Below, one piece after another: positions 51,042 through 62,977 of a stretch of DNA of 64,000 bases. A program made the translations under genes and the position numbers. Positions within the stretch are counted from its first letter, which is position 1. Every line of letters begins with the position of its first letter. The DNA comes from Paulownia fortunei (taxonomy: Eukaryota; Streptophyta; Magnoliopsida; Lamiales; Paulowniaceae), in the NCBI GenBank assembly GCA_019321725.1, contig CM033106.1:25656118-25720117 (forward strand), read 5' to 3'. The notes under the pieces were generated by a model. That model ran no database searches. It had not been told where the DNA came from and saw only the letters and a list, made by a program, of their open reading frames with translations.

Positions 51042-54000
51042 CTACTTGTGAATAAATTGTGGATAGAGTCCCAAAACATGCTCTGGCATAAAGTCATGCC
51101 TTGTCAAGATTCCAACAACTGGATGCCGCTGCAAATTATGAAACATAATATATGTTAACAGATCTTAGTCACCATGTATTTTTGTCCTTTCATCATAATA
51201 TTGTCTTCAACAGAAACACAAGAAATCATAGAAGTAAACATTGTTTTTTTTACCCCGGGTGTTTTTGGGACAACACACAAGTGCCTGAGGCCAAGTTCTC
51301 GAAAGAGGACAGCAGCTTTGGCAACAGACATGGTCTCTACTACCATATATGGAGATGTGTTGGTAATTGGATGGAGATCCACATACATCTCCATTTCGTC
51401 CTCACTCAGATCCAAATCCTCCACTTTGAGCCCCTTTCCTGATCCAGGCTTAGCAAAATCAAATGCATGAAAAACCCTTAAAAGTTCTGATCCAAACAAC
51501 ACCCTGTTCTTTGTGAATTTTTTTCCTTCGAGCAAAACAAGTAAATGAGACCTCAAAACTAGGCCACACAGTTCTGGTGCATCTGAGAATGGGGGCTCAT
51601 CAATAACTGGAAACCCATTATGTCTAGTCACCTGTAGAGCATGCAATATATTACCCACTTTCTCAACACCTGAAAATGTAATCAAGGGACCAGAACAAAC
51701 ATCCCCGGCTGCCAGATGCCTCATGTATGGTTCAGCATGGGCTTCCATGTAAGGCAAACCCTTGAGCTTCACAATTTGGTCATAGACGCCCTTGTTGAAA
51801 CTGTCGGCCACAGTTTTTGAAATAAGAAGAACAAGCATCATCAACGGGAGCATTAGTAGGTCATTAGTAAGTTCCAGGAGTATGACACAAAGCGATACTG
51901 TCATTCTCATGGTACCACCAAGAAATGAAGCGGCTCCAAGAAGGGCAAAGAGACCAACATCAAGACTGGAAATAGAACCCAAGAGTCTTCCAACGAGGCG
52001 CCCGTATGAGGCTCCAGCAAGTATGACAGGAATGAAGAGCCCAGATGGGACAGCAATTCCATAAGTTATAATACCGAGGAAGTAGATTCCAGCAAAGAAA
52101 ACGAATAGCGTAGAGATGTGAAATTCATTTTTGTTTCTAGAACTGAATAGATTGCGGATGGCATCATCATTGGTGTTAAGGAAAAGGGAGGCAAGATCAT
52201 TGTAGTGTCCTGGTGGACATTGGAAGTTTTTATAGTTGCCAGAGCGACCGATTGTGGGGCACTCTTTCTCCAAGCCACTAGGGCATGGAGTGCACTGTGC
52301 AAACCAAGGAAGGCCATAGGCACAACAAGATGTTAAAAGGGAAATAGTGATGACAAGCAGGATCTTGAAAACAGGGCCTCTCCTGCAGGTAAATGTTGTA
52401 TAAAAATCAGAAGAGGATGGAACATGTACAAATATCTGACACTAAGAAATCGGACTAATTGCGGTGTAAATGAGTGAGTCCATGAAATGTGTTTCATAAA
52501 TTTAAAATGGACGATGCCTAACGTAGGTTTCCAAATAAATGACACTAGATCAGCTAAAGCATAGCAGTAAGTAAAACATTAAATTGACAAGTATGAAATT
52601 GCGACAATATGAAAATTCTTCGGCAACGGGGGAGAAAGACAGGTGTCTATCAGCTAAATAATGCATATAAATCACTAAGCAGGAAGTCAAAAACAGACAA
52701 TGCAAATGACTGTAGAAAACACATAATGCATAATTCATTCACCTAAATATGACAAAAAGAACAATTCATCAAAAATAATAGTAATATTTAAGCATGCTTT
52801 AGGATATTACGGCACTCCTAGCAAACATTTTTTTCCAAATAAATATTATGCGTTCATGATATTGCAAGGTTATAAACAAACCAAACTATATAAGTAAATA
52901 GGAGAAGGGGGTCAACTAGCATACTCGTTGATGAAGCTATATGTCCTCAGGACCTTGTCCACAAGATAATTATAAAGGCAGCCAAAAAGGCCTCCAAGAA
53001 CCCCGATTAGTACAACTGCAAGCAGATCTGCAGTGTTATAAGCAGGGATCGCTGAATTTACGTCAAACATGATTAGACCTCCTTGTCCAAATAGTCCACA
53101 ATTACCGCTACGGCAAAAGTTAATGAGAGATCTTAATACCACAGCTACAACAGCAGTTGTGAAGAAGGTCCTCCAAAGCAGAGCACTCCGCCACCTGAAA
53201 CATCAAATATAAATTCCTCAAAGGTGACAGACTTGAAGAAATTAATTCATCAAGCTAAAACATGCTATCTTTACAAAATGGAGATCCAGAATTCATCCGT
53301 GCATGTAATCAGATTCTTCAAACATGTCCCACTCAGCATGGCCAAAAAATTGTCTCCTATTTACAAACATTTTCAAATATGAAGACCATACACATAACAA
53401 TCAAATTGAAAGATAATGTGAATATCCTGATATATAAGCAGCAATTTTCCAAAAAAAAAAAGTGCCGAGCTGTTTATTTTCTCTTTTCTTATTGTTTTTC
53501 ATGTAAAAGCTTTCTTGAGCAAATATCTGGTCCATCTAAACTTGAGTCAACAGGCTGAAATTGCTCATGATGAGCACCAAATTAAGAGCAATCAGTCGCA
53601 TCAGTTAGGAGGACCACAAAGTGAAATAATCATATTTTCTATAAAACCAATTGTAACATGAAAGGACTCTAGTTCTCTTTCACCAAACTTCAAGATTCTA
53701 TATGGATTTTCTTCACTGAAAATGGCTTCAGTCACCACAGCAAATAACATTAATCATTAATTTCCCTACTCCGGAAACCTCCAAGTGTGTTATATATAAC
53801 AGTTCAGTAGACTATATTTCCGTATTATTTCCGAAACATATAAGAAAGAATAACACTTGCATGGAGAAAGAAGTGAGGACGAAAGCAGGGAAAGATACCA
53901 TGAGGCTGCTTCTTCAAGAGCAAAAAGTACACCACCAACTGGGGCACGGAAAGCAGCAGCAACACCAGCAGCGGCCCCACAAGTAATCAAATCCCTTCGG

Positions 54001-57000
54001 TCTCGATCGTTTTTAAAGTATCTGAGCCATTTCCAAGTCAAATGATACTTGCGAGAGCCTCCCTGTCCAAGTAAATTTGCTATACAAGCACCAGTATGTA
54101 CCATTGGTCCTTCCTTACCAACAACAAATCCAGCAGAAACTCCAAAAATAGAACCAAAAATCTACAGAAATTCGGATGTATTAGTAGATTACTGAAAAAA
54201 TAAAATTAACAAAAGGATCGTCCAGTTTCTTGAGAATATAATTTTGAAATACAATGAAGGTAAAGAGTTATCTGAATTACATGACATTCTACAAGGACCT
54301 TGGTATTACCAAAGACCAAAAAGCAAATAACTAGATGCTAAAAAGTCCTATAAAATAAGAGAGGAGAAGGATGGAAAACATTAAAGAAATGCAAAATTTA
54401 AGATGGTAGGTCAATGCCAATCCACTAGAAAATGGAGCTGCTATCAGATGAAATTCTTAAGTTTTCTGATTCATGAAAAAGCAATTGGAACAGATATTGA
54501 TATAAGGACAGAAATATTAACCAAACTTAGATGAGCTCAAATCACCAAAGACAATAATGTGAGGAAATGCAATACATAATTTTGACAGATTGATTCCTAG
54601 GGGATAGGCTAGACATATAGCTTCAAATCATTAACTGTCTCACAAGGATCTCAGGCATAATTCTGATGTGTGTGCTTCAGACCTGGTGCCTTGCCATTTT
54701 AAAATAACTTCAAAAGGTGTGCCAGTACACTCGCAATATATCAAAAACAAAGTTTACAAGATGGATAAGACTCACCCATTATATGCCAAACTGTGAACAC
54801 CTATAAATATTTTTCTCACTGGGAACATATGCACAGTTTTTCTCATTTCATTCAGCAGATTAAGGGAGAAATGTCGCAGCAAGTCTAACGCACCTTTACA
54901 AATAAGGTACTTGGAGCCAAAATGGAATGAGCATCTACACCATTAAGATAGGCTTTCACCTCAGGTATGCCAGACCCTGCTGCTGCGGGGGCAATGAATG
55001 CACATAGCGCTGCAGCACAAATTGCCAGTATCACATTAATACCAGCAAATGCTGCAAATGCCTGAAAGTACCTGCGCTGAAATAAATTATTTCATTATCT
55101 TGAAATTATATGATGAATCAAGTACAGATGTTTTCCAAGACATATATATTTGTTGCAAAGCAAGGAAATCCTTTTGCAATACAATCACATTTTAAAGCAT
55201 AAACTTTGTAAGTAATAAGCATAGGAAATTTTATGAAGAGGCCTTCCAGAAGTAATTTTAACAGTCCTAAAAAATAACCTGAAAGCATTTTTAAAGACTT
55301 GCACCAAGTACAAGTCAAGTCAGAGACATATTTTCATTTAGATAGACAGATTCCTCTTGCACGCTTTCAAAATTATATCTGCCTAATTTAATGGTCCCTT
55401 TCCAACTTACACCACTGAACATATAGAGATATTTGGTTAATGATATGAAAGAAATTTATGGAGCTCAACCTCATAATTGCTATTTGCTAACATATATATT
55501 ATTACCACAAAGAGCAAGCACCAAACATTGGGTACAAAACAAAGACATGAGAACCATGGGAAGTTGATAAGGAATATGTTACATGAGACCAGACAAAAAG
55601 TTGCCTGCTAACAGGATAGTACAGTAAGGTGGAATAATTTAGTAATAAATCCAACATCCAGGGGTGAACTTCGGGAATTATAAGTCAGACAGCAGTAAAG
55701 ATATTGAAAACAACCACTAACTTTGCATTAAGGACCAAATGCCCCTATATGACTAATTAGAAAATTTATTCAATTATGAACACAAAATAGTCTATCTCTA
55801 GTCAGAGTTGGGCTTACTTATCCTCAAGCATCAAATTGCTTGTGAGCAGAAGCTTGAAACCAGCAATGTTTTCAACCGCAAGGTTATTGAAGAAGCCAAC
55901 AAGACCTGTGAGTAATCCAATAAGAAGAACAAGTGTCCACTTGAGAAAAATATACTGAAAAATTTCAACCCTCTTCCTAGATCTCCAGTCCTGCTTAATG
56001 AGTTCGTTTTCAAAAATCCTGCAAAAAACAAAAGCAATGAAGTGAATTGGATGCTATTTAACTATTACCACATGGTTCTGGATAACAGAAAGAATTTAAA
56101 CAGAAAAACTGGGACCAAAGGAATAAAGCTCTACAAAATCGGTAGCTTTATAATTGCACGTGCATCTATTAACTAATCATGCATTACTAAATGGAAGGTG
56201 TGACATGAAATACTAAATGCAGCCAAATCAGAAAAGAGAAACAAGATGCATTGAAGTTTTCATGTTCAACCACTGATGGCGCCAAATGACTTTGTTGATG
56301 AGGGCAAAAATATGTAGAGAATCCTTTCTCCACAAATCAACAGAAATCACAAAATCTGTAGAGAGTCAAGAATAGGAATCATGAGTTGATATGAGATAAT
56401 GCATCCATTATCAGATTGTAGGATGATTTAAAATAGTACTATTGGCAGGAGTAGTTAGTTTCACCAAAACCTTTATCAGATGTGTTATTTCACCTATAAA
56501 TACAGGTGACTATTGAAGCCGAAAACTGAGAGAGAACGAATATATTTTTGTCCTCTGGGCATTTTGCCTGTGGGTGTAGGCCAAATGGCCGAACCACATA
56601 ATTGCCTGTGTTCTTCTTTTTCGCTATTCAGTTTCTGTATCATATTTAACAAAAAGTTTCCCAAAACTTAAGCAGGATCAGCTAAGTGCATTCTCTTATT
56701 CCTCTCAACTCCATCAAGATTCATCATGTCCACAGTTACACCACCAGAAAAGTAAACGAGCATACAGTATATTTAACCAACTGAAAAATAGAAATCGCGC
56801 GCACAAGGTGATTCAAATAACACGCCAAAAAAAAAAAAAAAAAAAGTCAATCCAAAAGCTGAGACAATTACAATATAGAGATAATGCCATTTCTTTAACG
56901 TAAATTTCTGAATAGTACCAATTTTGAAGAAATAAACAAATGAAAAGCAAAGTCCCAAAAACATCCTTGATTCAAGAAAACTCAATGAACATCACCAGAG

Positions 57001-57300
57001 AAGGCAAGGAAAATTGCAATAGTTCGAGAAGGATACTAAGCTACCAAGAAAATATATAGAAAAAAATTCATACTCGTAGTCGAGGCTTTCGATGGGATAA
57101 ACCTTGGCGCCAACAATGGCAATCTGGGAAGTGGTGTTGACTCTGCTCTTCAGATTCAACAACGGCTCTCTCATGGAGCCTTCTCTCTCCGAAAACGACG
57201 ACGCATTGCTCTCTCTCCTTTCATACAACCCACTCCCTCCTCCATCGTTCTCTATATCCCCTCCTCCTTGAATATAATCATTATCATCACGATGATCCAT
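51042..57300 (-). CDS. CLC-c: CLC-c-type chloride channel/transporter
   Basis: Seven exons on the minus strand: 57300-57074, 56018-55818, 55071-54894, 54161-53899, 53194-52925, 52382-51254, 51128-51042; 784 aa. The protein is a multi-pass anion channel or exchanger, expected in the vacuolar membrane like Arabidopsis CLC-c (779 aa), to which it is closely similar throughout, for example TTSQIAIVGA near the N-terminus and EHVLGLYP near the C-terminus. Key sites: selectivity filter GSGIPE (175-180) with Ser176, the residue linked to chloride rather than nitrate preference (Pro in CLC-a); gating glutamate E219 in GKEGP; proton glutamate E286 in FALEEAASW. Two C-terminal CBS domains are present: about 580-640 (VTRHNGFPVIDEPP) and about 720-775 (GLRHLCVVPK, VGILTRHDFMPEH). 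All junctions keep frame. Expected roles are chloride storage, stomatal movement and salt tolerance, from family knowledge only. Confidence 0.95.
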
Positions 57301-57446
57301 CGATCACACTAGCACCAAACTAAATAAATAAATAAAATCTGGCGAAGATTCTCAACAAAAATCTCTCTATAACCGTAGAGCACCGTTCAGAATCGGAATT
57401 TCTTACGGTGATTTCTTAGTTTCTATACACTAAACATAAAACGATG

Positions 57447-57478
<32 letters not shown>

Positions 57479-57575
57479 GGATGATTTTGTGATGCATGTA
57501 CAGAAGGAAAGGGACAGAGAGAAGTGGGTTGTTGTTCAATTATGAAAGAAATGGACAGAGCTTGAAGCTTCTTCA
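57301..57575 (-). promoter_or_regulatory. CLC-c 5' UTR with microsatellite and upstream ORFs
   Basis: Between the predicted start site and the ATG the minus-strand leader contains an (AT)n(GT)n run (plus 57447-57478). An ATG at plus 57494-57496 opens a 24-codon upstream frame that reads through the GT repeat and ends before the main ATG; a second ATG in another frame lies inside the repeat itself. Changes in repeat length would change these upstream frames. Confidence 0.5.
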
Positions 57576-57605
57576 ATGGCGTCCACGGAAAATACTTTCC
57601 CCCGA

Positions 57606-57614
57606 CTTTATATA
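57606..57614 (-). promoter_or_regulatory. TATA box of the CLC-c gene
   Basis: The minus strand reads CTATATAAAG here, a near-perfect plant TATA box, about 305 bases upstream of the ATG. It predicts a transcript start near 57575 and a leader of about 275 bases. Confidence 0.6.
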
Positions 57615-60578
57615 GCAGTAGTAGTGATTGGTGAATAATGATCACCAATATTTAAAGGTAAATCGAAAGTGATTTTATGAGGAAAATAATGTAGCAATGA
57701 TTGGATTCATTTTATATAATTCTTTTGAGGAAATATTCTGTGAAATTGCTCTCATAAGATTCCTGGAGAGTGAAAAGTGCGTGAAAATAGAAATGTGTTG
57801 GGACTGTATTCTACAAAAATGGAGCGTAGATTTTTGCAAAATAAGATGTATGTTTTATTTATTTATTTTTTAAAAATAAAATTACTCTTGTGTCAAATTT
57901 ATTATTGCTGTTTTTTTATACGTCTTAGAATAAGATTTTATTTTTTAAAATTATATTTTTAATTAAATTAATGAAATTATGTCATTAATTTTCAATTACT
58001 ATTTTTACAGATAATAGTGTAAAAGAATATAAAATGCATATTTTTTATTTACTCTCATTTAAAACTCTCTATTAAGTTAATTTGGATTCATTATTTCGGA
58101 ATGTAATGCGTACAAAAATTATCAAGAATCCTGAATCACAAAATTAGTCACAAGATTCCTCTACTCCAATCCATACTTTGTTCAGAAGATTTTATTTCCT
58201 TATCCAACAATTAGAATAAGTATAATAGTAAAGAGATCTGAAGGTAATTATGTCATAACGGGATTGTATTATCCACTGGTTTTCTTATCCAAATCAATCC
58301 ACGGAGCACCTAAGTTAGAAAATGTGGACCTGTGACCATAAATAATTCACATACACTCAATCATCATAATTGAGTTCAGGATTATCTATCTGAATTTAAT
58401 AAGACGAAGAAGTCAATTGTAATTTGTCTATAAATAAAAATGTGTGTAGATTAGTAGTAACAAAGTTTGATAATATGAGATGTACGTTAATTTGAGCTTA
58501 ATATTTAAGGTGTGTTTTTAAATGAAAAAAGAAAAAAAAGAAGAAGAAGACGACTTTTTTGAAAATAATGATTTTTGGACTATATGGTATAATTTTTGAA
58601 AATATAGCTGAAAATTAATATTGTAATTTCGAAATATTTTAAAAAAACGGACTCTAAAAAAGAAGAAATAGAAACAAATTTTGATATTTTTATCTGTTGA
58701 AAAAATTAAAATATTTAAAAAAAAAATCAATAATTCTTTTCAGGTTGGCACTAGGGACTTGGGAGATTAGACCCCGAATATCAGTAAGGTGCACGTGTTA
58801 TGAAAGATTAATTCAATTAAGTAGAAAGATAATGTATAATTATATGTTGACCAAAGTTTAAAAATTCATACTCAAAATGCACATTCAAGGCAAAGGCTTC
58901 TTAGTACCACTAATTGGGATGATGACAAAATCCCCCACCCCCACCCCCCCTAAATTCGAATTTGGATTTTTTGTAAAAATAAAAATAAAAATAAAAAATA
59001 TTATTGTCGAATCTTAAATTTGAAATTTTGAAATATTACGACATTTTAAATATAGACCTACATGTGAGTTCTACAAAATTTAGATTGATATTATTTTAAG
59101 GTTTGCAAACGCCTAAAAAAATCAACTATCGCTTAAAAAAAATTGAGTGGGGCAGATTTTTTGGAGTATTATTGTAAAGTATTTTTTTCAGAGGAATTAA
59201 TTTTCAGGGTGTTTGTTAAAATTCAAAATTTGTATTATCAAAATTTTTAAAAATTTGAAATCTGTCCGGTCCCAAATCTTTTGGGCTTGGGTTAAATCTA
59301 TTTTAAAAATATAAAAAAAAAATTTTAAAATAATACAACTAATATTTTTTGAAAAATGTATTTTTTAAATATAATATTACATAAATATATATATATATAT
59401 ATATATTAAAATAAATAAATAAATAAAAAATTAAACGAGACAAGTTTTGAGGCGGAACGAGTTTGAAAATAAAAAATTAAAATTTATTTTAAATTTATTT
59501 ATAATTTTAAAAATCTATTCTAAATACAATAAAATCGAAGCGAATACAAATTTGAATCGTCTATTTCCACATCTTTATTATTCCTATTTACTATGTTGAT
59601 GTTTCAAGATATGATGACAAAGTCAATTGGTAATTGTAAGTGATGGGCCTTAAACTTGTTGGCTTGGGGACAAAAGTATTATCTGCATATTCATTAAATT
59701 TAATGAAGAAAGAATTAACATCCACAATCCTCAATTGACTCTAAGGGACAAGACAACATGACACTTCTTTTTTTGGCAAAGTTTAAGAGAATAACAACTT
59801 TCTTTTTTATGCTATAAAAAGACAACCTCTTGGAATGATAGAAACTTGAAGAAGAGGCCACATATTTATTCTATTTGTGGAGAATTGGAATCCAATCTCA
59901 ACAATGGTGTTGGGACAAGAAAAATGCATGATTTTTCCCTTTTTTTTTGGATTCTTTTTTATTTACTTGGTATGGCCCCTTTGATTTTGAAAAGTCCCCC
60001 AACTGCAGAGAAACCATTTTTTTTCCCTTTTCTTTTTTGGTTTTTTGTTTTTAGGGTTTCAATAATACAAGTAAAATAGTTTTGATTACTATTGCATCCT
60101 ATACATTGAAATTCTTTATTTTGTGTATATATATGTTTTGAAACTTATTGAAATTAATTCTAGTATTAAATAAAATATTAGATGAATTATAAAAATTAAC
60201 CTTAAGATTTGCAATATTTAGATGAAAACCCATCTAAGTTTGTAATAACAAACAACCACATTGGCATTTGATTCTATTTTATAAATTACAGTTATTGATG
60301 AGATATTTATAAAAGAAAGACAAATTTTAATAGGGTATTTGTAATACATCAATGAAATATTTATAATTTTAAAAAATAATTAATTTTTTTTATAATTAGA
60401 TTAATCTTAATGATAGTTTTTCTAATTTACCCTAAAATATTTAATTGATGGATCAATGAAGGTTTCCATGCTTCAAGTTAAATTGTTTAAACTAATTAAA
60501 TCATGTCGTAAGTTTGTTGAGTTAATTATTTCTCAGTTATTTCTCTTTTTTCTTTTGGAGTCCACGGAATTTTGATAT
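57615..60578. other. AT-rich spacer upstream of CLC-c
   Basis: AT-rich DNA with long A/T runs, an (AT)n run near 59383-59406 and a CACGTG (G-box) at 58792-58797. A C-rich run lies near 58935-58950. No gene is seen. Confidence 0.5.
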
Positions 60579-60709
60579 GAATCGAGTGTAAAATTATTAA
60601 ACAATTTGAATCATATCATATTAATAATAAAATTCATAATATACGAATCGAGTGTAAAATTATTAAACAATTTGAATCATATCATATTAATAATAAAATT
60701 CATAATATA
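60579..60709. repeat. 66-bp tandem duplication
   Basis: Copy 1 (60579-60644) and copy 2 (60645-60709) start with GAATCGAGTGTAAAATTATT and match through to CATAATATA with no difference seen by eye, so the duplication looks recent. It lies in AT-rich intergenic DNA. Confidence 0.9.
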
Positions 60710-62683
60710 TTGATTTAATCGTAGTACAATTTTAATCATCCTCAATCCATATAAATATTTTTTGAGGGCCAAGAAAAAACACATTTTTCCACTTATTTTG
60801 ACTTAAATAATATCAGCAATTTTATTTTCTTCCTAGAAGACCAATTTTTTTTTATATATAGGTAGTGGTCGATCTTCCAATTATTTAGAAAAGTGGCACA
60901 AGGACTTGACGTGGGAGGTGCAACCGTGTGCGACTTCAATAAAATGGCCGGCGGCCGCCTAGTCGGTGCCCTCAAATATTGTAATTATAACTAATTCAAT
61001 TTATCTATTTGATATATTTTTTATAATTTTTAAAAAAAGTCAAGTTAATCGATTAATTTATTTTATCTTAGAAGGACATACAGAAATGTTCCGACGTTTC
61101 TATTACGGCTTTTATAAATATTATTTTTTGAGAAGTTCTAGAAGATAAAATTGATTTTCAAAGGTTTCATGTGATTTGCTATTAAAGAAGGTACTAAACT
61201 AGTAGTAGGGATAAATATTACTTTAAAAAAATTAATATTTGAAAGAATATTTACTACTTGATGAAGGTTAATTTTAAAAAGAGTTCAACGAAAATAGTTC
61301 AAATTTAGAGAAGCTTGTAAAACAAACCCATTTATTGAAAGCAATTCAAGATGACATAAAATAAAGAGAAATTTTTTAATTTATTTATAAATTCTATATT
61401 TGTATTATATGTAAAATTATTATTTTTTCAAGCGTGGCCTCATAAATTAGATATTATCATAAAAATTACAATGTCAATTTTTACTTTTCCACTATATATT
61501 ATTATTTGTGTCACAATATTAATTAAAATATAAGAATTTAGTTAATCTTATTAATCAACTAATCAAAACGGGCAACAAATTCTATCAAATATTTTCATCA
61601 ATTTTTCAATTTTTTATGGACAAGTGTAGTGTTCTTTTACCGAGTACTGTACGAGAAAACATGCGGAAAAGTATCCGTTTAAGTCTAGATATTGACATAT
61701 ATATATATATATATATATATTTGTGATGTAGCACTATGACTTGCCTCTATTACTTTTCTTTTACTATTAGTAGTAATTTATGCTTGAATTTTCAATCCAA
61801 AATAACTTTTTAAAAAAAAATTGAGAAAGGAAAGGGACAATTCTATTCAAAATCCAATTTTGTCGAATCGGTCCGTGCTAGGATGGTAATAGAACATGTT
61901 TAATTTCAAACGAGTATTTACTTTTTACTATTATAAATAAATTCGAGTGTATGAATTTTTATTTTCAAAATCGTCCAACATTGATATAGGTACAATTTGG
62001 AACAAATTTTTACATTTTAATATTACAAATGACCATGAGTGTTTTGATTTTGACCTATTCACGTCAAATCCATCCCATTTATTTATTTTCTACATTTATT
62101 ATATATATATACTTATGTGATATTTTTTTAATTAAAAATTATTTAAAAAAAAATATTTTATTTTTATTTTTTTTAATATTTTTAAAATAATAAATAGATC
62201 TGTTCTAACCCGTCATCCATTGTGTTGTGATGAAATTTGGGCATTCTACATTGATATTAAAATGATAAAATTATATATTTATAAACTTGATTTAGACCTT
62301 ATATAGTCAGACATATTTTAAACGTCTGTGATGTAAGATTATACTAAATCGTGACGATAGAACGGATAGTATTTAATAGAACACTGTTGATTCAGATCAC
62401 GTCACTTCACGGGAATCCCATATCGACAGTCCTTTAAACACATCATATCTTCCTATTCCATTGAGCATCCAATATTAAAATCATTAAAATAAGATAGTGT
62501 GTTTATAAAACATTATCCATCATCATATTGATTCTAAAAAGCCTCGATGGAAACAAATCTTAAATTTAATCAAACTTACTTCAAATCGCTCCACTAATTA
62601 CTCGAATCGAAGACCTTGAATTTTCTGGTCAAGTTGGAACGTGGGTTGAAGTAATTGCATGCTCTGTTTTCCACAAGTCTCTT
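60710..62683. other. AT-rich intergenic spacer
   Basis: Short (AT)n run at about 61697-61720; a NotI-like GGCGGCCGCC patch near 60950-60958 stands out from the AT-rich background. No open frame of note. Confidence 0.45.
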
Positions 62684-62902
62684 TCAAAAACAGTTGTAGG
62701 ATGTTTGCAGAGGGGCAGATATGAAGTCATGAAGGTGAATCTGTGATTGATGCTGATATGAATATGATGTAGGCTCTTTACAACCCTTGATTTGTGGATC
62801 ATTATTGTGATTGTCTTGGGGATCACGTGGTCTAATGGACCTAAACTTTTTTGGCAAGTTCACGTGACCATAACCAACCCTCTGACTAGTTTGTTTATAC
62901 AT
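62684..62902 (-). CDS. Doubtful small reading frame (72 aa) in a less AT-rich patch
   Basis: An ATG-started minus-strand frame of 72 codons lies in about 300 bases that are visibly richer in GC than the surroundings, with an (AT)n run and a purine-rich leader upstream (plus about 62905-62980). The product is His/Gln/Pro/Ser-rich with basic stretches such as NLPKKFRSIRPRDP. I recognise no family. Two CACGTG G-boxes (62824-62829 and 62861-62866) fall inside it. It could be a small or orphan gene, an exon of an unseen gene, or a remnant; evidence is weak. Confidence 0.2.
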   Translation of the reverse strand: MYKQTSQRVGYGHVNLPKKFRSIRPRDPQDNHNNDPQIKGCKEPTSYSYQHQSQIHLHDFISAPLQTSYNCF

Positions 62903-62945
62903 GCTTCTCTTTTTCTAAGCTTCAATTAACTATAGATATACATAT

Positions 62946-62977
<32 letters not shown>

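Noticed and set aside
53195..53898. U12-type intron in CLC-c (donor GTATCTTTCC)
   Set aside because: The donor differs from the U12 consensus GTATCCTTT at an important position, and no TTCCTTAAC-like branch site lies near the acceptor, so it is taken as U2-type.
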